Source: Drosophila persimilis (Eukaryota; Arthropoda; Insecta; Diptera; Drosophilidae). Taken from it: a DNA stretch of 64,000 nt. Both the position numbers and the translations under genes were made by a program. The number at the start of each line of letters is the position of its first letter. Positions within the stretch are counted from its first letter, which is position 1. The notes under the pieces are model-generated. The model was given only the letters and a program-made list of their open reading frames with translations. It was not told the DNA's origin and did no database searches. The DNA lies in contig NW_020825523.1 of the NCBI RefSeq assembly GCF_003286085.1, positions 62,001-126,000 on the forward strand, written 5' to 3'. Positions 54,936 to 64,000 of the stretch are shown piece by piece.

Positions 54936-56042
54936 TATACCCGATACTCAAAATGAGTATTGGGGTATATTAGATTTGTGGTAAAAGTGTATGTGTGTAA
55001 CGTCCAGAAGGAATCGTTTCCGACCCCATAAGGTATATATATTCTTGATCAGCATCAATAGCCGAGTCGATTGAGCCATGTCTGTCTGTCCGTCTGTCCG
55101 TCCGTCCGTCTGTCCGTCCCCTTCAGCGCCCAATGCTAAAAGACTATAAGAGCTGGAGCAACGATGTTTTGGATCCAGATTTCTGTGATATGTCACTGCT
55201 CCAAAATTATTTCAAAACTTCGCCCCGCCCACTTCCGCCCCCACAAAGGGCGAAAATCTGTGGCATCCACAATTTCGACGATACGAGAAAACTAAAAACG
55301 CAGAATCGTAGAAGATGACTATATGTTCTAGAGTGCAAAATCTGAACCAGATCGTATAATTATTACAGCCAGAATAACGAAAACAATTTCACTCTTTCTC
55401 GCTCTGTCTCACTCTAACACACAGGTTTCATAGTCGGTTTTGTTAATTGCAAAATATGAGTTCAAGGATCTCAGAACCCATAAGAGCTAGAGCAACCAAA
55501 TTTGGTATCCACACTCCTGTGATATCGGACCTTGACCGTTTCCTGTCCAAATTTCGCCTCACCCCCTTCCGCCCCCGCAAAGGACGAAAATCTGAGGCAA
55601 CCACAAATCTCAGAGACTATTAAGGCTAGAGTAACCAAATTTGGTGCACACACTCCTTTAAGATGTCACTATAAAACGTATATCTCAGAATTTCGCCCCA
55701 CCCCCATCCGCCCCCACAAAGGACGAAAATCTGTTGCATCCACAATATTGCAGATTTGAGAAAACTAAAAACGCAGAATCATAGATAATGACCATATCTA
55801 TCAGATTGCTGAATCTGGATCAGATCAGATCATTTTTATAGCCAAAAGGTACAAATCAATTTGCAGTGGCTACGCAGCGCCCGACGTCACGCTCAGATTG
55901 ATTTTCTGTCTCTCTCGCACGCACTCTTTGTCGTGTCGTTAAATATTAGCGGCGTCTGCCGGAGGAGAGCCATACTGACTTAGTATCGGGTATAACCGTA
56001 GAGTTGCGGTGTCCGCAGCAACTCACAACGTTCCCCCTCGTT
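54936..56042 (+). mobile_element. DINE-1/mini-me-like Helitron, unit 3
   Basis: Complete, about 1.1 kb, with the same ends and internal landmarks as 40277-41382 and only scattered differences. Confidence 0.8.
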
Positions 56043-56110
56043 TTTTTTATTGTTTTCGTTTTCCGTTGCTTCCCTTTTTTTCACTCCTCTTCTCTACTCT
56101 TCTCACCTCC

Positions 56111-58026
56111 TCAGTACTCAGCCCGGAATACCTCCTGCCGATCGGTGGACACCAACAGCCGGTACCGGACGCCACCGTCGTTGACCTGGCGCTTCACCCT
56201 CCTTGAGGTTGGCTTTATCCGCGCGAGGGAGCGCGTGACGACGGCCGGCCACTCCTCGCGGTGGACGGGCCGCCACCGTGCGGTCCTCTCTCGCATGGCT
56301 CAGGTGAGTGGCGTTCCGCTGCCTCGTCCTTCTCCGCTTCCGCCGTTGCTCCCGCGCCGTCACCCGCTTCGCCGTCGGTCGCCGCCTCGACTACGGGTAC
56401 CGCCGCAGGGCCCTCCGCCGACAGTGATGCTGTCGCGTTCGCTGTACCCTCCGTCTCGCCCTCTTCGGCCGTGGGTGCTGCCGCTGGGCCTGTCGACCCC
56501 TGTGGCCGTGCCCGCCGCCTCGGGTCCCGCTCGTCACTGGCGCGTGGTGCCTCTTCCCACAGTCGCGCCTCCCCCGGCTCTTGCCCGGGCTGCTGAGGCG
56601 CGGGCCCCGAGGCCCACGATATGTGCAGCGTTTGCACGTGCCACAACATGCCGTCTCTTACCGCGGAGCGCACCTCCTGCGAGACGAACGGCCCAATGGC
56701 GGCTCCCTGTGGCCCGTGCCAGTGCTGCTGCTGCTGCTGATGCTGCTGCTGCTGACGCTGCTGCTGCGGCTGCTGCCGCAGCTGCTGATCCCCTTGGCCG
56801 CGCGCGTTGTCGTCCGGCGGCCGACTCTGGAGCGGCTCTTCCTCTGCCCCCGGTGACGGTGGGGCCTGCGGCCGTGGCTCCTCCTCGGACTCGACGTATT
56901 CAGGGGGTGGCTGCCAAAGCTCTTCCTCCTCCACCTCGGCTCGTCGTAGCCTCTCCTGCCACTCCTCTTCGGGCGACTGGACTCGGGCCGCCTTCGGCGC
57001 TGGTGGGCAATCCGCCTCCTCCTCATCGCTGGAGATCACCGCCAGCCCGCCTGCCGCGCCCTCCGCCCGCGTCGCCCTTGCCTTCTCCGCTTCCGTACGC
57101 AGACGCGCCCTCTCCTTTTGCTCCGCTGCGTTCATCTTGCTAATGCACCTCCATTGGTGCGCGACGTCTCGTTTGTGGCGCTCCGCCTCCGCTTCTTGCG
57201 CCTCCTTCTCGGCCTCCTGCGTGGCCTTCAGCCTCTTTGCCAGCGCCAGGGCGTCCTCCCACACACGCCGTTGCCTCCGCTCCTCCGTCGCCGCGGCCAG
57301 CGCGAACCGCCGGTGCCATTCCGCGAGGCGTCGTGCCTCAGCGGCCGCGTTGTCTTCCGTGGCGTCAGCCGGCGTTGCCTGCGGCTCCTTGACCGCGGTT
57401 TCGATCGGCGTTGGCTGCCGCTTCTCGACCTGTGGGTCTGTCGGTCGCTGATCCCTTTGCCGCGCCGTCGACCTCCCCCTTGTGCGTGCCGACGACTCCT
57501 CTTCCCTGGCCGTACGCGTCGACCGGGTGGACGCCCGCTTCGAGGCCCTCTCACTGGGCTCCTCCTTCCGCGTTGTGCGCCCCCTCCTTCCTCTCTCAGG
57601 CCGCTCCTCGCGCTTGCTGGTCCGGGGCTCCTCGCGCTTGCCGGTGTGGGGCTCCTCGCGCTTGCTGATGCGAGGCTCCTCGCGTCTGCTGGTCCGGTGC
57701 TCCTCGCGCCTACTGGTCCGGTGCTCTTCGCGCTCGCCGGCGTGGGGCTCCTCGCGCTTGCTGGTGCGGGGCTCCTTGCGTCTGCTGGTCCGGGGCTCCT
57801 CTCGTCGGCTGGTCGGGGGCTCCTCGCGCTTCGCCTCTTGTGCGCGTTTTCTCCGCGGTGCCGGCTCCCAGCTCACCAACTCCAGATCGCTTCCTGCATC
57901 GGTGTACCCCGGCGATACCACCGGGGACATCGTCGGTCCCGTGGATCCCGCGGTCGACACCAGCGGTGAGGCCAATAGCTGCAGCTCCGGGGACCTACTC
58001 CCCCTACCTACTCGTCGGGGCAACAT
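56111..58026 (-). pseudogene. ORF3 of the second gypsy family, inverted block in unit 3
   Basis: The longest continuous version of this protein in the window. Order: LTR-derived first residues, Ser/Pro-rich start, the SKREEPRT-type repeats, a long Ala/Glu/Arg-rich helix, SDEEEAD, a Pro/Glu-rich part, a His/Gln run (QQQQHQQQQQHWHG) and VRDGMLWHVQTLHISWASG. A conserved-looking end (YRLLVSTDRQEVFRAEY) faintly resembles the C-terminus of ORF3 at 21999. Broken, about one break. Head to head with the plus-strand LTR tail. Confidence 0.62.
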
Positions 58027-58123
58027 ATAAATATTGTTGCAGCGAGCCTACCGACCGCTGAGCCAGCCCAGCTGCATCAGACGGAGAAGAACGGTTCGTT
58101 ACAACTGGCGCCCAACGTGGGGC
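58018..58123 (+). repeat. LTR tail and primer-binding site, unit 3
   Basis: The last 86 bp of the LTR ends CGGTTCGTTACA at 58103. AC follows, and then the 18-nt primer-binding site TGGCGCCCAACGTGGGGC (58106-58123). Confidence 0.85.
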
Positions 58124-58181
58124 ACGAACCCACGACCCTGAGATTAAGAGTCTCATGCTCTACCGACTGAGCTAGCCGGGC
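58106..58181 (-). other. Complete 76-nt reverse copy of mature tRNA-Lys(CTT), a captured primer (not a gene)
   Basis: Read on the minus strand this is tRNA-Lys(CTT) from G1 to A76, CCA included (GCCCGGCTAGCTCAGTCGG at the 5' end, anticodon CTT, TTGGGCGCCA at the 3' end). The first 18 nt are the primer-binding site of the flanking LTR. Against the animal tRNA-Lys(CTT) sequence as I know it, the single difference is in the T-loop: TTCGTGC where TTCGAGC is expected, that is position 58. A58 is normally m1A, which stops or misleads reverse transcriptase. Nuclear tRNA genes do not encode CCA, and this change damages the B box, so a functional gene is unlikely. Confidence 0.88.
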
Positions 58182-58273
58182 TGGAATCCGCGTAGCGTAA
58201 GATAGACTTAAGATACCAATAAAGCATTTTAACATACCAGTACAAGACACAACCCGTGCCTTCTTACTTGTCG
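58182..58273 (+). repeat. Displaced R/U5 fragment of the LTR after the tRNA copy
   Basis: Equals the inverse of about 35113-35203 of the minus-strand LTR, including AATAAA near 58219. It begins within one base of the tRNA 5' end and ends in CTTACTTGTCG. Confidence 0.75.
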
Positions 58274-58585
58274 GGAGGGAGACAAGGTATGGGCCAAGCA
58301 ACACCATCTATCCAACGCGACCGAAGGGTTTGCGGCAAAACTGGCCCCGAAATACGACGGTCCCTACACCATAGTGGATTTCGTGTCCCCGGTCATTTGT
58401 AAATTGAAGAAGGACAGCGAGAAACGGACGCGGACCGCCCATATAGGGGACCTGAAGCCACAACCCGGGGAAGGAACCCCTGAAACAGGCCCTGGAACCG
58501 AAGCGTAGACGACGCACAAGGAGGGGCAACGAGCAAGGCATACGGAGAGGAACCGGAGTATGCGGACGCGCTCGAGGCCTGGGAG
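58274..58585 (+). other. Leader of unit 3 gypsy copy, with a longer copy of the pol 3' end
   Basis: From about 58277 to 58552 it repeats the end of pol (counterpart 47878-48150). Sequence leading to gag then follows. Unit 1 has the same arrangement, starting later. Confidence 0.78.
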
Positions 58586-59806
58586 ATGAAGGCGGGAGGA
58601 GCCGTGACCGCGGCCCAGAAGGAGGACGGGGCGGATCCATACGAGCGCCTGACGCTGCCGGCGAGTGCGGAGCAAGTAACGCTGCGGAGACGGCCGTCCG
58701 AGACCCAAGAGGAGCTCATCGCGAGCCTGGCGGTCCCGGTGAAAAGCCGGTCGCCTAGCCGACCGCGGGCAGAGAGTGGGGAGAGGCCCACCCGGCCAGC
58801 ACAGTCGGAGCAAGGGAGCGCGAGAAACCCACAGAGGGAGGAAGAAGGGAGAGCAGGGGAGGATCATCGACGGGGACTCGAAGAACAAACCACGAGACCG
58901 TCCAGTTCGAGTTTTGCCCACGTCGCCAAGCAGGTCAGGGAGTGGTCGTTTCGGTTCGACGGAACGGCGAAACCACTCGAGTTCCTGGAACAGATCGAGT
59001 GGTCAGCCGACATGTACGGGTTGGAGTTGAATTTAATTCCGCGAGCCATGCCTGAGCTGCTAAAGGGTCGGGCGCTCATGTGGTTTGTAGCCCACAACAG
59101 GCAGTGGCAGACATGGAACGCATTTGCGCGTAGCTTCCAAGCATACTTCCTGCCGAGGGGGTATTTTGAAAAATTACTCCAGGAGGTGAGGTTGAGGAAG
59201 CAAAGATGGGGAGAGCCATTCAAGGACTACATGGTGGAGATGCAGACCCTCATGCGGCCACTAAAATGCACGCCCGAAGAGCAGTTGGAGCTCATTAGAG
59301 ACAACAGCATGCCAGATTTGAGGGTGTTCATCCGGCCACATAGGTGCAGAGACCTGGACCACATGATGACGCTGGCCGACGAGTTTGAGGCTCTGGAGAG
59401 GGATCGGCTGGAGTTCCAACGAGAGTGTCCGGCGAGCAAAGCAAAAGCAAATAATCCGTTCGCCCGTCCGACAGTAACGGAGATATGTCGCCGCTGCCAG
59501 GGCGAAACGGCAGCCAGCTCTGATTCGACAGGGGAAAAAAGGCCGGTCCCAACGCGGCGGGACGACCAAACGAACACGAACATAGAGGCGGGGTTCGTGA
59601 AAAACCCAGCCCAGGCGTGTCGACGATGCGGGAGTGACCGCCATTGGGCACAAGCATGCAATGGCCGACCTATAACATTCTGCTGGAGGTGCGGCAAGGT
59701 AGGGGCCCCGACATGGCAGTGCTGCCCGAAAGCGGGAAACGCCCCGCGACCCAAGCCGCGGAGGGCCGTGCCAGGGTCGCAAGACGAAGCCCCCCAAAGC
59801 TCGTAG
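58586..59806 (+). CDS. gag: Gag of the second gypsy family, unit 3 (406 aa)
   Basis: Same length and domains as at 43782, with a handful of residue differences (for example AAQKEDG for AAQMEDG near the start). Capsid core and both Cys/His blocks are kept. The frame is open. Confidence 0.85.
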   Translation: MKAGGAVTAAQKEDGADPYERLTLPASAEQVTLRRRPSETQEELIASLAVPVKSRSPSRPRAESGERPTRPAQSEQGSARNPQREEEGRAGEDHRRGLEEQTTRPSSSSFAHVAKQVREWSFRFDGTAKPLEFLEQIEWSADMYGLELNLIPRAMPELLKGRALMWFVAHNRQWQTWNAFARSFQAYFLPRGYFEKLLQEVRLRKQRWGEPFKDYMVEMQTLMRPLKCTPEEQLELIRDNSMPDLRVFIRPHRCRDLDHMMTLADEFEALERDRLEFQRECPASKAKANNPFARPTVTEICRRCQGETAASSDSTGEKRPVPTRRDDQTNTNIEAGFVKNPAQACRRCGSDRHWAQACNGRPITFCWRCGKVGAPTWQCCPKAGNAPRPKPRRAVPGSQDEAPQSS

Positions 59807-62800
59807 GAGAACTCATGGAGGAGGATGTCCAGCTGTCGGCGGTGGTGAGGATCGCGGGCAGCAATTGGAAAGCAACGGTCGATACCGGGGCGACAAGCAG
59901 TTTTATCAGCTGCGAGGCGGCGAGTAGACTGGGGGAAGAGAGGCGACAGAAAGAAACGAGGAAGCTGGTGCGGCTGGCTGACGGACGCAGCCGGGAAATC
60001 AATTCCCAGATCGAGGTGGAGTTGGCCTTCGGGGACAAGATCGTTACAATCCCGTTTCTCGTGATGCCCGGAGTAATAGATGAGCTGGTCCTGGGATGGG
60101 ATTTCCTCGCCGCGGTCGGAGCAGAGGTGACCTGTGCGGGACACAGGGTTGTGATCCCTGCGAGAGGCCACCGCCAGGGGCGGTTGGAGGAGAAGTTGTC
60201 AGTGGCGGTGGTAGCGAACACGGAAGGGTCTGTCGGGCCCGCATCCGACGGAACGCGAGCGGAGGAGGGATCGGTGGAAGACTTCCTGGCAAAGGAGTTG
60301 GAAGAGTTCCGAGAACTGAAGGGAGTGTCGAACATAGCTACACACACGATCACGATGAGTGATGCCCAGCCGGTCAAGCAGCGTTACTATCCCAAAAATC
60401 CCAAGATGCAAGCCGAAATCAACCAACAGGTTGACGAACTGCTGGCAAGAGGGTGCATTGAGCCATCGAAGAGTCCGTACAGTTCACCCATCGTGATGGT
60501 CAAAAAGAAGACGGGAAAGTGGAGATTATGCGTGGACTTCAGACAGATAAACGCAAAGTCCATCAAGGATGCATACCCCATGCCAAGGATAGACTATATT
60601 TTGGACCAGCTCAGGGAGGCACGGTTCATTAGTAGCTTAGACTTAAAGGACGGATATTGGCAGATACCACTGGAGGTAGGCAGTAGAAAATTCACCGCGT
60701 TCACGGTGCCCGGCAAAGGGCTGTTCCAGTGGAAGGTGATGCCATTCGGACTCCACTCAGCCTCGGCTACGTTCCAGAGGGCATTGGATCAGGTGATAGG
60801 CCCCGAGATGATGCCACACGCGTTTGCGTACCAAGACGACATCATTGTCATCGGCCGTACCGAGGAGGAGCACAAGCGCAACCTCGAAGAAGTTTTTCGG
60901 CGGTTGAAGAACGCAAACTTGCGCCTAAATGTGGACAAGTGTCAATTTTTTAGGAAGGAGCTACGATACTTGGGGCATTTGGTAACGGGAGACGGAATCT
61001 GCACCGATCCCGAGAAAGTGGCGGCCATTAAGGAGTTGCAGCCGCCAGCAAGTGTCAAAGAGCTACGACAATACTTGGGCGTGGCCTCCTGGTACAGGCG
61101 GTTCGTAAAGGGATTCACCACGTTGGTGCAGCCCCTCAGCACTTTGCTGAAGAAGAAGGCCAAGTGGGAATGGTCAACGGAGCAGCAACAAGCGTTCGAG
61201 GACGTAAAAAGTCGGCTGACAGCAGACCCAGTGTTGGCATGCCCAGATTTCTCAAAGAAATTCGTGCTCCAGACGGACGCCAGCGACTACGGACTGGGGG
61301 CGATCCTGACGCAAGAGACGGAGAAGGGCGAAAGGGTCATCTCATACGCCAGTAGGACCCTGAACAGCGCGGAAAAGAACTATTCGGCGACCGAAAAGGA
61401 GTGTCTGGCCATTGTATGGGCTATAAGAAAGCTAAAGCCCTATCTGGAGGGATACCATTTCAAGGTGGTCACAGACCACATGGCGTTGAAATGGTTGAAC
61501 AGCATCGAGAGCCCAACAGGGAGGATCGCCAGGTGGGCGCTGGAGCTACAACAATACGACTTCGAAGTGGCATACAGGAAAGGGCAGCTGAACGTAGTGG
61601 CGGACGCACTGTCCCGACAGCCATTGGCGGAGCGATGCCTGAGAACCACCGAGGAGGATGCAGAGAAGGGACACGAACCGGAGGCAGAGTGCGGATGGAT
61701 TAAAAAGGTTAAAGAGAGGATGAAGACGGAACCGAGGAAATATCCGGATTACGTCGAGGAAGCAGGCCGGGTATACCGGCACATCCCGTACCGAGCGGGA
61801 GAAGAGGAAATAGCATCATGGAAGTTATGCGTTCCAAAGGGTCTAAGAGAGAGAGTCATAAGAGAGAATCACGACTCGCCGGAGGCGGGGCACGCGGGCG
61901 GCAGAAGGACGATGGCCAGAGTAGCCGCCCGGTACAACTGGCCGGGGATGCATCGAGATGTGAGGACATACGTGAGGAGGTGTGAAATCTGCCTACGCTA
62001 CAAACCAAGTCAACCGGAAAAATGCTGACACGAGTGCCAGACGAGCCGTGGGCAACGGTGTGCCCGCTGCCCAGGTCAAAGCATGGGAATGCCATGTTAT
62101 TGGTGATGGTGGATCGGTTCTCGAAATGGACCGAGTTGGTCCCCATGAGAAAGGCCACGGCGGAAGCACTAACGAAAGCGTTCCGAGAGCGCATCGTGTC
62201 CCGGTTTGGCGTGCCGATGGTGGTGATCACAGATAATGGCGTCCAGTTCACCAGTAGAGCGTTTAAGAGGTTTTTGGAGCAGATGGGCGTACGGCATCAG
62301 TTCACGGCCCCGTACACGCCGCAGGAGAACCCGACGGAGCGAACTAACCGGACGGTGAAAACTATGACAGTTCACCGAAGGGAACCAGAGGAACTGGGAT
62401 GAGAAATGGCCAGAGATAATGCTGGCCGTAAATTCAGGGGTGTCCGAATCCACCGGGTACGCGCCGGCGTTTGTGGTACAAGGGAGAGAGCCGAGGCTAC
62501 CAAAGGCTCTATACGATGACGAAGCGCTGGGCACAGGACAGGGCACGCTCAATCCGGACGAGAACGCTGCCAAGTTGAGAGAGGTATTTCAACTGGTGAG
62601 GCGGAATCTCGAAAGAGCGGCGCAGGACCAGGCGAGGTATTATAACCTGAGGAGGAGAGCGTGGAAACCCACGATTGGAGACAAGGTATGGGCCAAGCAA
62701 CACCATCTATCCAACGCGGCCGAAGGGTTTGCGGCAAAACTGGCCCCGAAATACGACGGTCCCTACACCATAGTGGATTTCGTGTCCCCGGTCATTTGTA

Positions 62801-62907
62801 AATTGAAGAAGGACAGCGAGAAACGGATGCGGACCGCCCATATAGGGGACCTGAAGCCACAACCCGGGGAAGGAACCCCTGAAACAGGCCCTGGAACCGA
62901 AGCGTAG
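59806..62907 (+). pseudogene. pol: Pol of the second gypsy family, unit 3
   Basis: Protease, RT, RNase H and integrase as in unit 1. Broken in about two places, one of them shared with units 1 and 2. Confidence 0.83.
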
Positions 62908-64000
62908 ACGACGCACAAGGAGGGGCAACGAGCAAGGCATACGGAGAGGGATGGACGAGCACGAAAGACAGAAACTAGCGGCAGGGGCGGAGAGGAGAGT
63001 CCCAACTGGATGCCACGCAGGACAAGGTCGTACAGGATGAGCCTACAACTAAGGTTCGGTAAAACTCAGAACCACGCGTGTCACGCAGGACAGGAATCGC
63101 TCACAAGGGAGGAGCGGGCGGCCCAACTAGATGCCACGCAGGACAAGGCCATACAGGATACTCTTACAACTAAGGTTCAGTAAAACTAAGCTGCAGACGG
63201 CGGCCGGCGGACCAATGAAGCTGGACCTACAAGAAAAAAAAGGAGGATTAGCTCGTCAGCCAATAGGAACGGAGCAAAGGCAAAAAGGGTAGAAGATACC
63301 CGGGTTGCCACTAGCCCAGGGGGGGGGGCGCGTTGCGTGGTGTGCCGACGGACGAGGGGGCACCCGAGAAGGGGTTCCGAGATGAGCAGAAGTCCGGGTC
63401 CGGGTCCAGGACATCGAAGCCAGCTGCTAACGTCGGGGATGGCGGGACAAAAGCGGATGCCGCCCGTGCGCGGTCTACCGGCTGGGGAATCGGATGATCC
63501 CTGGGTCCGAGGCGCTGCACGGGGGTGACATCCGCGTCTAAGCCGATCCAGAGACGGGCGGAGCTGGCCACGGGGGGCGGGCCGATGTTGGCAGCACGGG
63601 CGAAAGGTCGGAGGACCTGTTGATCACGGGCTGGAAGATCGGTCAGCACCCTGGATCGGAACCCAAGGACGGGCTGAAAGAAAAGGCAAGGTGAGATGAG
63701 GAACCCAAGAACTCGGGAAGCTTACCAGATTCAAGGCGAAGCCAAACAACACGTCGCCAGACCTGGAAGTAGAAAGGGCCAAATAAAAAAAAATATAAAA
63801 AAAAAGGAGGAAGAAGTGGGAACCGAAGGAAGGCTTACAAAACCAGGGGGCACCCTAGGGTTAACGCGGCGAGAGGCGCGGATAACTTTCAAAACGGGAG
63901 CGAGCGAGAGAGCCAGCTGGAAGGCAAGAGAGAGCCGTCCCACGGGCCCATGTAAGGCACCGTTACAGGGAACGGTGAGCACCGGCACGAGCCCTTATAA
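62908..64000 (+). other. Spacer after pol, unit 3 (cut by the window end)
   Basis: Same as 48109-49203: paired GCCACGCAGGACAAGG blocks, G-run near 63320, A-rich patches near 63788. No gene. Confidence 0.6.

Larger units (their letters stand above)
54936..64000 (+). repeat. Tandem-array unit 3 (runs off the window)
   Basis: Same order as unit 1, starting with a full DINE-1. The window ends in the spacer after pol, at the counterpart of about 49203. It keeps a longer leader than unit 1, so its tRNA-Lys copy is complete. Confidence 0.85.

Noticed and set aside
58106-58181. Functional tRNA-Lys gene on the minus strand
   Set aside because: It includes the CCA end, lies two bases from an LTR edge as primer site plus extension, and has a damaged T-loop/B box.

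Overview
The window is eukaryotic and almost wholly made of transposable elements. I see no host protein gene. It fits a Drosophila telomere/subtelomere: HeT-A-like non-LTR elements lie head to tail, all on the + strand, and end in a chimeric repeat array. The DINE-1 (mini-me/ISY-type) Helitron copies, with a GTCY-rich microsatellite and the terminus TATACCCGATACT, recall the obscura group (pseudoobscura, miranda, subobscura). That placement is from memory of these families and is only moderately sure.

Layout. 1-2031: 3' part of a 412/mdg1-like LTR element (integrase, 3' LTR). 2032-32979: HeT-A-like array. Copy 1 is 3' UTR only, copy 2 has a decayed gag, copy 3 has an open 1061-codon gag, and copy 3b is a near-identical partial duplicate of copy 3. 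Copy 3's 3' UTR holds a DINE-1 (12711-13804) and a LOA-like LINE (13931-29412). Inside that LINE lies a whole-looking Osvaldo-like Ty3/gypsy element (14319-24291), giving a three-level nest with target-site duplications at both tested levels. At about 32972 the oligo(A) end of the last HeT-A copy joins straight onto the middle of a Bel/Pao pol, as expected where a broken chromosome end was capped by a telomeric element.

32980-40276: Bel/Pao remnant, then a long minus-strand LTR of a second Ty3/gypsy family, cut by a 5'-truncated CR1-like LINE with an open ORF2. 40277-64000: three head-to-tail units, each starting at a DINE-1 5' end. Each full unit (about 9.6 kb) reads DINE-1, inverted ORF3, LTR tail, primer-binding site, tRNA-Lys copy, leader, gag, pol, spacer, ORF3 fragment, inverted scrap of Bel LTR. 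The middle unit is short and the third runs off the window. It looks like a TAS-like subtelomeric array built from mobile elements.

How the parts act together: HeT-A-type elements carry only gag. In the known system Gag targets RNA to chromosome ends and RT comes from elsewhere. A TATA-like sequence at each 3' end is placed to drive the next copy downstream. The most unusual signal is at 58106-58181: a full 76-nt reverse copy of mature tRNA-Lys(CTT) after an LTR, matching the tRNA as I recall it except at position 58, the m1A site. It looks like a fossil of reverse transcription through the primer tRNA. All comparisons were by eye, so identity figures are approximate.
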